This document shows positions 44,419-55,077 of a stretch of DNA of 64,000 bases, piece after piece. A program made the translations under genes and the position numbers. The notes under the pieces are model-generated. The model was not told the DNA's origin. It was given only the letters and a program-made list of their open reading frames with translations, and searched no databases. This DNA is from Fulvia fulva (Eukaryota; Ascomycota; Dothideomycetes; Mycosphaerellales; Mycosphaerellaceae), in assembly GCF_020509005.1 (NCBI RefSeq), contig NC_063012.1, positions 9,424,001 to 9,488,000 on the forward strand, written 5' to 3'. Positions within the stretch are counted from its first letter, which is position 1, and each line of letters begins with the position of its first letter.

Positions 44419-46415
44419 TCAGGGTTGGTCGACACGTGAGAACCTGTACGGCAGCGGTAGCACTTACCCTGCTTCTTAAGGTCTTCGCGCTGCTCACGGT
44501 TGAGCGCAGGCAGGTTCTGTAGATGTGTCGGCAGATCCTCCTTCTTCTTGGTACCAGCGTACTGTAGTGGGCGCTGTACCAAGGCACCTGCTACACCGGC
44601 AGCGGCACTAGCAACTGCGTTGCCGTTGTTCTGGTTGTTCTGGCCGCCATTGCTGTTCGAGTTGCCATTGCCCCGGGGGCGCTCCTTCTGCGGGTATAGT
44701 CGATCTGTCTCGTAGAAACTCTCGTCCAGTGCGGTGCACTCCTCGATAACGTCTTGCATGCTGTCTAGGCGGCGGTCGACTTCGCGGTCGCCGAAGGTCT
44801 TGATGAAGTACTTGCGGTTCAGTCGGTTGCGGAACAGCATGAGCTCGGTCTCATCGGTCCATGACATCCAGGCGCGCAACTTCGAGTAGCGGGCATGGAA
44901 GGCTACAAAGGTTTCGCCTTGTTCTTGCTTGCAGGTAGCAATGTCAACCATAGCCTTGGTTCCCTCATTGCGTGTGCCATATTGGCGTGTCATCCAGTCT
45001 AACAACTCTTCTCCAGTCTTGAACTCGTTGAAGGACTGCTGTCCAGGCACAGGGATCCTCGGCTTGATGCTTCGCTGAGGATCACCTTGTGTCCACCCAT
45101 ACACGAAGCGCAGACCATCTGCCTCAGTGCGGAAGGTTGCTACAGTCAGCTTTAGGAGAACACTGCTGTACCAGCTGTCGAAATTGGGGTCGTCATCGTT
45201 CTTGAAGTGCTTAGGGTCGGGCACACCCTTGCCGATCTCCATGCCGCGAGTGAGGGTGCGGTCAATGGTGAAGAGACGTTCTGGAAGGTCAACCAGTGGT
45301 GTCTGGGTGCGGGTGTTGCGCATTCTCGAGTCACGACTGTTGTTGGGTCCTGGTCGCGGACGGTCGTTGTCACGTCCTCGGCCATTGTCGCCACGGTCAT
45401 CGTCGTCTCCATCGTTATCGTTATCACCACCACCGCCACCGCCCCCTCCACCAGCAGCTTCGCGATACCTACGCAACAGCTGCTCGAGTGAGGTCTCGCG
45501 TGGGCGGGAACGAGAGGGTCGGCGGCCTGAGCGGCCCCTGCCTCCGTTCTGTGTGGTGTCTCCTGCCTCAAGCCGAGCCTTCAGGTCATCGACTTCTTGT
45601 TGCAGGGCCTGGTTCTTCGCCTCAGCATCTTGTGCCTTCTTCTTCTCCTTCTCGCAGATCTCGCTGAACTGCTTGCACAGGTTGTTGGCTTCCTTGTATT
45701 TCTTCCCCAGCTCTTGCAACTTAGCTGGGTCGCAATCCTTCTTGCTCTTGAGATCTGCTGCCATTTTCTGTGTGACAAGCTCTTCACTTCGCAGCATCTT
45801 GTAGATGCGGTCGTATTCGGTGTACAGCGTGGTGTACTGGGTGTTCTGGAGGTCGTTGGCTCGCTCCATTACATCGAGTTGTCTGCCCTTAGTAATTGCC
45901 GTGTTGACTGCTTGTAGCACGAAGTCGTGGGTGGTCTTCGGGTGTTGGGATGCAAGGGTCGTGAGGTTGTCTGGGGTGACATTCTGGTATTCGGATGCGA
46001 GAATGTGTTCTGCCTCGTCGAGTGATAGATACACCTCGTCTGGGTCGCCGCCTGGGTTCTCTTCGAGCTTGAACTCGAACAGTTCTGTAAAGTCAATCTC
46101 ACCACCTTCTTCTCGCTCGAAGGCCTTCTGGTAAGCTTTATCAATCTCTTGTTGTAGCGCGACACCGGTGTCTACTGTGACCCGCCGGTTGTCGTCCTGT
46201 GTCTGACTCTGAGGAAAAGAGGAGAGGTCGGGGAAAAGAGATGTGCGCTGCTTGCTTTTGCCCTTAGGCTTAGGTGGCGGTGGCATGCCGCCGTTCGCTG
46301 TTTGTGAAGTCATGTTGTCTGGGTTCGGGGGAGGCGTGACGGTGCCTGTATCCTGACTGTCTACGAGCGCGCGACCACCTGCTGATGGTGTCGCCGCGTT
46401 GCGTTCTCTAGGCAT
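44289..46415 (-). CDS. gag: Gag protein of the young Gypsy element
   Basis: 708 residues. N-terminal polar region, a coiled-coil rich stretch (about residues 180-275), a glycine run and Asp/Arg-rich linker (about 320-365), then the capsid-like retrotransposon Gag domain (about 390-570; FDSWYSSVLLKL, FVAFHARYSKLRAWM). A zinc knuckle CYRCRTGSHVSTNPEC lies near residue 655, of form CX2CX4HX6C, slightly longer than the retroviral spacing. Structural protein that packages the RNA in cytoplasmic particles. Its 3' end overlaps pol by 130 nt. Confidence 0.9.
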   Translation of the reverse strand: MPRERNAATPSAGGRALVDSQDTGTVTPPPNPDNMTSQTANGGMPPPPKPKGKSKQRTSLFPDLSSFPQSQTQDDNRRVTVDTGVALQQEIDKAYQKAFEREEGGEIDFTELFEFKLEENPGGDPDEVYLSLDEAEHILASEYQNVTPDNLTTLASQHPKTTHDFVLQAVNTAITKGRQLDVMERANDLQNTQYTTLYTEYDRIYKMLRSEELVTQKMAADLKSKKDCDPAKLQELGKKYKEANNLCKQFSEICEKEKKKAQDAEAKNQALQQEVDDLKARLEAGDTTQNGGRGRSGRRPSRSRPRETSLEQLLRRYREAAGGGGGGGGGDNDNDGDDDDRGDNGRGRDNDRPRPGPNNSRDSRMRNTRTQTPLVDLPERLFTIDRTLTRGMEIGKGVPDPKHFKNDDDPNFDSWYSSVLLKLTVATFRTEADGLRFVYGWTQGDPQRSIKPRIPVPGQQSFNEFKTGEELLDWMTRQYGTRNEGTKAMVDIATCKQEQGETFVAFHARYSKLRAWMSWTDETELMLFRNRLNRKYFIKTFGDREVDRRLDSMQDVIEECTALDESFYETDRLYPQKERPRGNGNSNSNGGQNNQNNGNAVASAAAGVAGALVQRPLQYAGTKKKEDLPTHLQNLPALNREQREDLKKQGKCYRCRTGSHVSTNPECPMYGYDGDYRPPRPRNTTPNPNANLSSLAADPRQGNGTTAA

Positions 46416-46539
46416 CTGCGCGCTGTGCGCCTTACCGTGTTCTGTGTTCTGATGCGGCTCTGCGCGTTCTCGAGTTCTGCGGTTCTGTCTGTTCCTGTTG
46501 TTACGCGTCCCTTACCTAGATCCGCGATCTGGGTAGTAA

Positions 46540-46551
46540 GGTAGAACAAAC
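46540..46551 (-). promoter_or_regulatory. Candidate self-priming primer-binding site
   Basis: On the minus strand the bases directly after the 5' LTR read GTTTGTTCTACC. TTGTTCTAC is the perfect complement of GTAGAACAA inside the LTR, 3' of the TATA-like TTTATAA, where the transcript should start. Complementarity of the PBS to the start of its own RNA is the Tf1/sushi self-priming arrangement. I see no match to a tRNA 3' end, though I could not search. Confidence 0.5.
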
Positions 46552-46735
46552 TGTAAGGGCGCGCGTACCATAGGGTCCGAATGAGATAGTTGTTGTTCTA
46601 CGAAGCTACGAAAGAGGAGCGCGAGGCGCGGCGAAGTTATAAAGCAAAGCCAAGCCGCGCTAACCCGATGCAGAAGGTCCGCGGTTCAGCCGGGCCGACG
46701 CAGCTACAGTGAGGGGTCGCGGGCTGCCCGTGACA
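46552..46735 (-). repeat. 5' LTR of the young Gypsy element
   Basis: 184 bp. On the minus strand TTTATAA lies about 35-45 nt upstream of CGTAGAACAAC, a plausible TATA box and transcription start region. The LTR ends CCCTTACA and is followed after one base by the candidate primer-binding site. Confidence 0.93.
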
Positions 46736-47709
46736 GCTATCTTCTATATTATAGCCTCCTCGCTTTGTAGTATCTTATAGATACGGTTATACTCGGTATA
46801 TAGCGTAGTATACTAGGTATTCTAGAGGTTATTAGCTCGCTCTATTATATCGAGTTGTCTACCTTTAGTAATCGCTATATTTACTACCTATAGTACGAAG
46901 TCGTAGGTAGTCTTCGGGTACTAGGATACGAGGGTCGTAAGTTTATCTAGTATAATATTCTAGTATTCGGATACGAGAATGTGCTCTACCTCGTCGAGTA
47001 ATAGGTATACCTCGTCTAGGTCGCCGCCTAGGTTCTCTTCGAGCTTAAACTTAAATAGTTCTATAAAGTCAATCTTACTACCTTCTTCTCGCTCGAAGGC
47101 TTTCTAGTAAGCTTTATTAATTTTATATTATAGCGCAATACCGGTATCTACTATAACCCGCCGGTTATCGTCCTATATCTAACTCTAAGGAAAAGAGGAG
47201 AGGTTAGGGAAAAGAGATATACGCTACTTACCTTTACCCTTAGGCTTTAGTAGCGGTAGACTACCGCCGTTCGTCTATAAAGTTATATTGTCTAGGTTTA
47301 GGAGAGGCGTAACGATACCTATTTCCTAACTATCTACGAGCGCGCGACTACCTACTAACAATATCGCCGCGTTACGTTCTCTAGGTATTTACGCGCTATA
47401 TACCTTACCGTATTACATATTCTAATACGACTCTACGCGTTCTTCGAGTTCTATAGTTCTGTCTATTCCTATTATTACGCGTCCCTTACCTAGATCTACG
47501 ATCTAGGTAGGGTAGTAGAACAAACTATAAGGGCGCGCGTACTATAGGGTCCGAATAAGAGAGTTATTATTCTACGAAGCTACGAAAGAGGAGCGCGGGG
47601 CGCGGCGAAGTTATAAAGTAAAGCTAAGCCGCGCTAACCTAATACGGAAGGTCCGCGGTTCACCCGGGCCGACGTAGCTATAGTAAGGGGTCGCGGGCTA
47701 CCCGTAATA
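46736..47709 (-). mobile_element. RIP-mutated remnant of an older Gypsy element of the same family
   Basis: From 46740 the sequence follows the young element's gag 5' part and leader (46740 corresponds to about 45,760) up to an LTR at 47526-47709, also 184 bp, but with TG changed to TA and CA to TA throughout, including its terminal TG...CA (now TATAAGG...TAATA). Gag is destroyed by stops. The pol part is missing; the young element begins where the remnant is cut. Confidence 0.85.
47526..47709 (-). repeat. RIP-mutated 184-bp Gypsy LTR
   Basis: Same length and order as the two young LTRs. CpA and TpG sites are largely lost while many CpG sites are kept. Confidence 0.85.
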
Positions 47710-47819
47710 AGGGGGTGATTATTAATAATAGTCTAAGTGTACCCCTTACTATATATTATAGAGCATATAGGCTTAGTAAAGCTTATAAGGTATATAATCG
47801 GTCTTAGCCTATTAGAGTA

Positions 47820-48989
47820 ATAACCCTATATAGCTATATAGCTATAGACTTAGTAGAATTTACTATCGCCTATAACGGTAATAGGTACCTCGTCTACTTC
47901 TATAATCTAGATACCTATAGACACTTCTAGTTTACTATTAAGAACATAGATTAGTAATCGGTATTAGCTTGCTTTAATAGCCTACTAAGCTTTATTAACT
48001 TTATTAGTCGTAGGTTTATATACTTCTATAGCGATAACAAGCCCGCTATTAGGAAGGTGTTTCGCTTAGTTATTAATAATAACAAGATTAAATAGTACAA
48101 AACCGCGGAATACGCGCCTACGTAGGACCTAGTAGAAAGAGCTAGAGCTCTAATTATTACTAGAAGTAGAACTATTTGTATCTACGTACGATTACCGGAA
48201 AAGCTTTAGCTAGAATATACTATAGTAGCGGTATATATCCTCTAGCGATCCCTTATCTAGTTAAAGGGCTAGAAGACCCTATTCGAATTAGTAATAAGAC
48301 AAATTCCGAGCGTAGGTTATATAGTAGTATATAGCTCCCTTATATACGTGTTTATCTATAGACTAGATTAGCCTAGTAAGAGCGAGAAACTCTAAGAGAG
48401 AGCGCTTATAGGCTACCTTATAGGATACGACTCTACTAATATCTACCGCGTATAGAACCTATTAAAAGATAGGGTTATACAAGTTAAGGACGTCCTCTTC
48501 GATAAGACTACGTTCTATAACCTATTACGCCTAATAGTAGGGTATACGACCCCTATCGAGAACATCGTAATAGCGGAACTGGCTAAAGAGCCTAAATAAT
48601 ACTACGACCTATATATCGCTTATTACGAGTAAGATATAGTATAGGCCGAGGGGGTAGAAGAACAGGCTTAGTAGCCGTATACCTAATAACCTCGAGACGC
48701 CTACTAAAAGCTCCTTAGGTAAGAACTATACTAGCCGTAATACCGCGAGTTAGTAATATATAACTAAAAGGACCCGCAAATCGAGTACGTAAGAGATCAC
48801 GTAACTTAAGACAATATATAGCAGTTAGTATATAACACTACTAACTACTACGACACCCTATAGTAGTAGATAATAGATGCCCTTACCGTAGAAGACCGTA
48901 AGGAGATTATAGGCAATACGGACCCTAATCGCGAGCTATATCTATTCATATTTATACTACTAGAAGACGCGTTAATATATAACGCGTCT
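47820..48989 (+). pseudogene. Copia integrase region
   Basis: A frame broken by TAG/TAA codons reads the integrase core (IDL/VDL block followed by NGNRYLVYFYNLDT, then FYSDNKPAIRK, a RVF/ERARALI block and TIVAVYILQRSLI) and a following segment with ALIGYLIGYDS and VKDVLFDK, typical of Copia. Ends at the LINE copy 2 insertion. Confidence 0.8.
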
Positions 48990-49988
48990 GGCCCCCGCCC
49001 AACGCACGATGCAGTTACGATCCGCATTGCAGCAAAGGAAGACCAGGCCGAAGTTGCGAAGCTATCGAACAAGGAGCTCGCCTAACGAATCAACCAACCA
49101 GGGGTGGTCGCAGTGAACCAACAGTCTAACGGCACTCTACAGATCTATACTAGCTCTGCTACTGCTAGGAGGCACCTAGAGGCACAGCCACAGTGGGCAT
49201 CTAAGGTTGCGGCATCAGCGAAGGTCTCAACGAAACAATTCACGATCCTAGTCCACGACATGCCTAAGGAGTTTGACCCAACCAACCAGGGTCACCTACG
49301 CGCTCTCCAAGAGGACAACCCGGTCACTCTTAACTCTCCAATCCAGAAGGCGACTTGGCTCCATAGGAAATGGCCAGAAGGCAAGAAGGCCTCGGCGCTA
49401 ATAGTATGGCTACAAGACGCGAAAGCGGCGGATCTAGCGATAGAACAAGGCCTGGTCTAGCAATACAGCCTCAAGACAGTAGAAAAGCACTCCTCATCCT
49501 TTCGTGTCCTCCAATGCTTCAAATGCCAACAGTATGGACACCAAACCTACACGTGTATAAACAAGCAGGCCTGCTCGAACTGTGCAGGAGACCATATGTC
49601 TAGGGACTGTACATCGACTACGAGACGGTGCGCGAACTGTCCGGGGCACCACCCATCGTATAGTGCGGAATGCCCATAGCGGAAACTAGCGAAAAACAAG
49701 GCAATCATAAACAGAACCGTCGCCCTAAGATTCTACGGCGACCGTGAGGCTAGCCCACACCGGAACCAACTAGCGGCGGTCGGGCACAAGCGCCCTAGGG
49801 CCGAGAACGATGTAAAGGATGCGCAACCTAGGGCGTACGGGAGGCCACGTGCTCTGCTAGCTGCGGCGAGGGAATCTAACCAGGCCCGGCTCCCCTTTAG
49901 TACACAGCCGATAGGCGTAGACCAGGACGCACGAGGCAGTAGGACACAGGACGATACAGAGGAAATGATTGTCGATGCCGATGACTAG
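48990..49988 (+). pseudogene. LINE ORF1 (nucleic-acid-binding, Gag-like), 5' truncated
   Basis: Frame ends at the TAG at 49986-49988. Three internal stops (near 49,085, 49,460 and 49,680). Shows three zinc knuckles in a row: CFKCQQYGHQTYTC, CSNCAGDHMSRDC, CANCPGHHPSYSAEC at about 49,517-49,677. The N-terminal portion is missing because of truncation. ORF1 proteins of this kind coat the LINE RNA. Confidence 0.85.
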
Positions 49989-52900
49989 CCTCGACACGCT
50001 TAGCATCATCCAGTATAACGTCAACCATAGCAAGGATATAGTCCAGAACCATTTCCTACACGAGGCGGACCCGCGCGTCCACTACGTCCTTACAATCCAG
50101 GAGCTATAGATTAACCCGCACCATAAGAGACCAACGACCTGCAAGTCACCAGGCTACACGACATGCCTACGAGGCGACGGCAGACCCCGCACGTGCTTCT
50201 ATGTCAGCAAGGACATACTAGAATCCGACTGGGAGGTAGTGTACTACGCAGACGAAGAAGGCGGGGGCGATATTACCTCCCTCTACGTAGGTAGCACCTG
50301 GATACACAACCTATACATACAACCGCCAGCCTCGAGGTCTAGCCGCGACCTAGGGGTCTGCAGACACCTAGACAGTGCGCTCAAGAGACAAGGGTGCCAC
50401 ATCGTAGTAGGAGACTTTAACATACACCACCCTTCCTGGGAAAGCCTTATGCAGCCGCACCCTATAGCCGACGAAGTACTCGACTTGATAGCGAGCAACG
50501 CAATTGCCCTTAATACCCCGAAGGACCTGGGCACCTGGAAGAGAGGGGGACTCCAAGGCACGATCGACCTCTCCTGGATCTCAGATAGCCACTACCACAC
50601 GGTAACCTACTGTGGGATCGAACATGAACTCGAGGCGTCGTCAGACCACATGCCAGTCAGGACCTCTATTGCGACACAGATACAACGCACACCAGCGGGA
50701 ACCCCTAAGCCAAACTGGGGAAAGGCCCACTAGGCCAACATCCAGGCGTACCTCGATGACTCCAAGAGGCTAGTCCAGATCGCGCAGTAGCAATACAACA
50801 GTAAAGACGAGATAGACGAAGCAGTCCAGGGGTTGACAGACGAAATAAGAAAAGCGACCTCACTTCACGTTCCGCTTGCCCAACCAACGACATGGTCCAA
50901 ACCATACTGGACGCCGGAGTGCACTACGGTAGTAAGAGAAGCAAGGAGAGCCCGCCGGGTGTGGACGAGCAGCCATAGCGAGGAGGCCTGGAACGTATAC
51001 AGGGAGGCATGCCAACAGAAGAAAGCTATAATACGAAGGGAGAAAGCAGTCGGCTGGAGGGCCACAGTAGAAGAAATCGCCGGCAAGCCAGAGAGGATGT
51101 GGAAGCTAGCGAAATGGGCCCGACAGGACCCTACACAGGGCCCCTCCTTCTCTATCCCAGCGCTACAATCGCCTAGTGGCCCGGTTAGCGACCCCGAGGC
51201 CAAGGCGCGTCTACTAGCTAGCAAGTTCTTCCCGCCCCCAGTCGAGGCTGATCTAAGCGACATAAACAGCTCTACTCCCCTAGCCCCTAGCATCGCGGTC
51301 CAACAGGAGGTGTCCGAGGGAGAAGTTGCCGCTGTGCTAAGGAAGTTGCCGGCGAAGAAAGCCCCGGGGCCGGATGGGATCCCAAACGAGCTACTAAAGA
51401 AGTGTAGAGATCAACTAGCCCCAGCAGTTGTAGCGATCTTCAACGCCTGCCTACAGACCGGGTACCACCCGATAGCTTTTAAACAATCGACGACAGTGGT
51501 CCTACGCAAGCCGCAGAAGGAAGACTATACGCAGGTAAAGTCGTACCGCCCAATTGCGCTCCTTAACACTCTTAGGAAGGCGCTTGAGAAGCTGGTTGTA
51601 ACGAGACTCTCCGAGGCGGCAGAGGAACACTCCCTACTCCCGGACACCCAGATGGGTGCGCGCCCACAGCGATCGACGCTATCCGCGATGGAACTTATCA
51701 CCTCTCAGGTAAAGGCCATCTGGTATAAGAATAGGGACAAGGTGGCTTCCTTACTTAGCCTAGACATATCGGGAGCCTTCGACTACGTGTCACACCCGCG
51801 GCTACTCTACATCCTAAGGTCGAAAGGACTCCCTGAGTGGCTTGTCAACTTCGTACGGTCCTACCTCCAAAACCGTAGTACGTCGATCCTGGTCGGCCAG
51901 TACAGAAGCCCATTTCAAGCAGTCCACACTAGAATCCCGCAAGGCTCAACGCTAGCACCTATTCTGTTCCTCTTCTTTATGGCGACGCTGCTCCCAGCCC
52001 TAGAATCCCAGAACACCGCTGCGAGCGGCTTCGTAGACGACACAAACATCCTAGCGTGGTCTTCCTCGACTAAGGAGAACTGTAGGCTACTAGAAGAGAA
52101 GCACAAGATCTGCGAGGACTGGGCTAGGAGGCACGGGGCTCGGTTTGCCCCAGAAAAGTACAATCTGATACACTTTACGCGCCGGCCACGGTTCCACAAT
52201 ATGCAAGCTTCTATCCAGATATAGGGGCACACGACTAACCCGGCAAATCAGCTTAGGATCCTCGGACTATGGGTGGACCCGGCGCTACGGTGGAGGAAGC
52301 ACGTATAGGCAATATTACGGAAAGCTGAACAGAATATGGCATCATGCCAGAGGCTCACTGCGTCCACATGGGGGGCGGACTTCCGGCAGTCACGACTTCT
52401 ATATACGGCTATTGTACGGCCAGTCCTTACCTATGGCAGCCAAGTGTGGTCCTTAGGCGAGAGGGCCTGCCTATCGAAGGGACTCGTCGCGCCGCTAGCG
52501 AAGATCCAAAACCAATGCCTAAGGAAGGTCACCGGGGCATATAAGTCGACACCAACGAGGATGCTTAAGCACGAGACCGCTATACCGCCGATCGACCTAT
52601 ACATCCAGGGACTACGGACCTCCTACTTAGGCAAGTCGGCACAGTACCTAGTACAGAAGGTCATCGCCAGTGCAGTCGCAAGGGCCCGCGAATCAGTACC
52701 AGCGCATAGGGGCATTCGACCCGGAAACGAGCCGAACTACCGGGCAAGGGACGAACAGCTAGCAACACAATGGGAAGGTGAGAAATCGTTTGTAGAGCAA
52801 CTATGGAAAGAGAGGTGGAACAACCAGGTTGTAGGGCATAGTAGACGCCCTTAGCCAGCGGGACAACCTAAGGAATGGTCAGCTACAAAATCCGCGGTCA

Positions 52901-53292
52901 AGCACCCCCCGAAGCTCATCCACTACCGCCTTACGAGGGCACAGAGTAGCATAGCAACCCAACTGCGAAGCGAACACATCGGCCTCTAGGGGTACCTATC
53001 ATGGAGGAAGGTTCCAGGATACACGAATACTAGCTGCCCCTGCGGCTATCGCTCCCAGAACGTACGGTACGCACTCCTCGTCTGTCCGAGGTGGTCGCTA
53101 GGAAGGGGGGAGTGGATGGCAAAGGCGAGGAACCGGACGATTGGGGCACTTCTTAACAACGCTAAGGACCTACGGCGCATTACGAACTGGATACTAGAGA
53201 AGGGCTGGCTAGAACAGTACCGCCTAGTAGGAACAGTGCAGGAAGAGAGGACACGACGCAGCGCGACGAGACCGGCTAGGAGCGGGGGCTAA
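49981..53292 (+). pseudogene. LINE ORF2 (endonuclease, reverse transcriptase, C-terminal cysteine motif)
   Basis: 1103 codons in one frame from the ATG at 49981, which overlaps the ORF1 stop by eight bases. AP-type endonuclease blocks: LSIIQYNVN, GDFNIHHPSWES (catalytic DxN/H), GTIDLSWIS, SSDHMPV. RT blocks: KKAPGPDGIPNELLKK, YRPIALLNTLRKALEKL, SLLSLDISGAFDYVSH, IPQGSTLAPILFLFF, GFVDDTNILAW (catalytic FVDD). C-terminal CPCGYRS...LVCPRW zinc-like motif. Seven internal stops, all TAG. Similar in design to Tad1-clade fungal elements. Confidence 0.9.
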
Positions 53293-53478
53293 CGGGGTAG
53301 TGACATGGACTACGTACGTTCAGAGGGAAAGCTAAACTAGACAAGGAGTAGTCGGGGGCGGGAAGGGTTTTCACCTATTCGGGTTTCCCTTTGTACATAA
53401 CAATAGATATATACCTGCATAGGCCGGATAGGGTCCTAGAACAGGGAAATGACAAATCTATCTATCTATAACGCGTCT

Positions 53479-55077
53479 AATATACTACTCTTCCCCCTAG
53501 AGCTAGAGCTCTATACACTAGAGGAGTCTAACTATATAGTTATAGAGAATAGAAAGCGCCTACGAACGGCCTACTTCTACTATATACTATACTAGATTAT
53601 AGTCGCTAATATAATTATCGGCTATATGTCCGGTATACGACCTAGAATACGCGCCTATCGCGATAAGAGCGATCGAAGCCCTATACGAAGAGGTAATAGC
53701 CCTCTAAGGCGTATTAATACTACTACCTCTATATACCGCGATAACCTTCCGCCCGAACCTTCTAACTACCGAGCCGCTATAAAATACCGCTTCTCCTAAT
53801 AGTAGATCGAAGCTATAGCTAAGGAGTCTACTAAAGCCCTAGTAATAGGCACATTTAAATAGGTAATAAAGGAAGAGAAGGATTAGGATACTTAGTAAGA
53901 GGAGGGACTTTAGCTACTACTACCGCTAAAGTAGGTATATAAATATAAACTAGACGAGTACGGTATACTAAAGAGCTTTAAGGCTAGGCTATACGTAAGA
54001 GGCGATTTATAAGGAACACACTTAGATATATACGCCGCTATACTACTACTAAGTAGATTCCGCCTCTACTATACTATAGCCGCGAGCTTTGACCTAGAAG
54101 CTAAACAATTCGATATTATTAACGCCTTCCTAAACTCGGACCTACTATATACTATATATCTATAACTACCTCCTAGAATCGATAGGCTATCCTATAGACA
54201 CGCCCTTAAGCTAGTTAAGGCCCTCTACGGTCTAAAGGAGTCCCCTTTATTATAGTATAACTCCCTAACCGAGACGCTAGCCTCCCTTAGACTAGTACCT
54301 CTATCGGACTCTAAATATATCTACTATAACAATAAGGTTATATTCTTCTTTTACGTTAACGACCTAGTTATACTCTACTACCGTAAGTATAAGGCCTATA
54401 CTACTAATATTAAGTAGCGGCTACTTACCTAGTACGAGATATACGAGCTCGGTAATCTCTCCTAGTTCCTAGGAATTAAGGTTACGCGCGATAGAAATAA
54501 GCGCTTACTATAGCTCTCTTAAGAAGACTATATTAAGAAGCTAGCCGCTAAATTCAGTATATCTATAAATATACGTAAAACGATAGTACTAGTAGATTAA
54601 TACCTTAATTAGACCGTTCTAGAGGGTTATTAACCTACCTCTATCGCTATCCTTACGTACTAATAACGTATAGGATCCCTTAACTTCGCCGCTATATATA
54701 CGCGGTCTAATATTACCTTTTCCTTATCTATACTATCGTAGTATCTAACTAAGCTAACTAAGACATACCTTAAGCTTATAGATTAGTACTTACGCTATCT
54801 CCTAGAGACTAAGAACCTCTGCCTTATATATAGCGCTAGGAAACATATTACTAGCCTTTATAGTTAACTAGAACACCTCGGTAGTAACTATAAGTTCTTT
54901 AGAGTATCGGACGCGTCCTACGGTATAAATAATAATAGGACTAGCTTAAATAGCTAGGTCTTTATACTGTTCGGTAGACTAGTAGATTATAATGTATCTA
55001 AACAAATTACTATTACTAAGTCCTTAATAGAGGCTAAGCTACCCGGGCTTTCGTAAGCCGTCTTAGAGCTTATATAG
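53479..55077 (+). pseudogene. Copia reverse transcriptase and start of RNase H
   Basis: Continues the same frame after LINE copy 2. Recognisable RT blocks: FDIINAFLNSDL, LVKALYGLKESP, FYVNDLVILYY (catalytic DD changed to ND by reading or decay), LGIKVTRD; then RNase H-like text to LSQAVLEL. Numerous TAG codons at expected Gln/Trp positions. Confidence 0.82.

Larger units (their letters stand above)
39514..46735 (-). mobile_element. Young Ty3/Gypsy chromovirus-type LTR retrotransposon, apparently intact
   Basis: 7222 bp, minus orientation: 5' LTR 46552-46735, gag 46415-44289, pol 44418-39622, polypurine tract 39698-39711, 3' LTR 39514-39697. No stop codon or frameshift disrupts gag or pol, and the CpA/TpG content is normal although everything around it is RIP-mutated. 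The two LTRs differ at 2 of 184 positions. The domain order protease-RT-RNase H-integrase-chromodomain places it among chromoviruses. A clean 5-bp target duplication is not seen (AAGGG left, GCTAT right), so the flanks may have rearranged after insertion. Confidence 0.93.
48990..53466 (+). mobile_element. Tad1-like LINE, copy 2 (5' truncated, mildly mutated)
   Basis: 4477 bp flanked by a 12-bp target duplication TATAACGCGTCT (48978-48989 and 53467-53478). Starts about 490 bp inside the element relative to copy 3 and ends in a short CTAT-type tail instead of poly(A). Both reading frames are free of indels and broken only by stop codons. Inserted in sense orientation into the copia element between its integrase and RT. 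Confidence 0.92.

Noticed and set aside
45127..45804. 225-codon + frame over the Gypsy gag
   Set aside because: Ser/Arg/Pro-rich antisense of the gag coiled coil and glycine run, no independent support.
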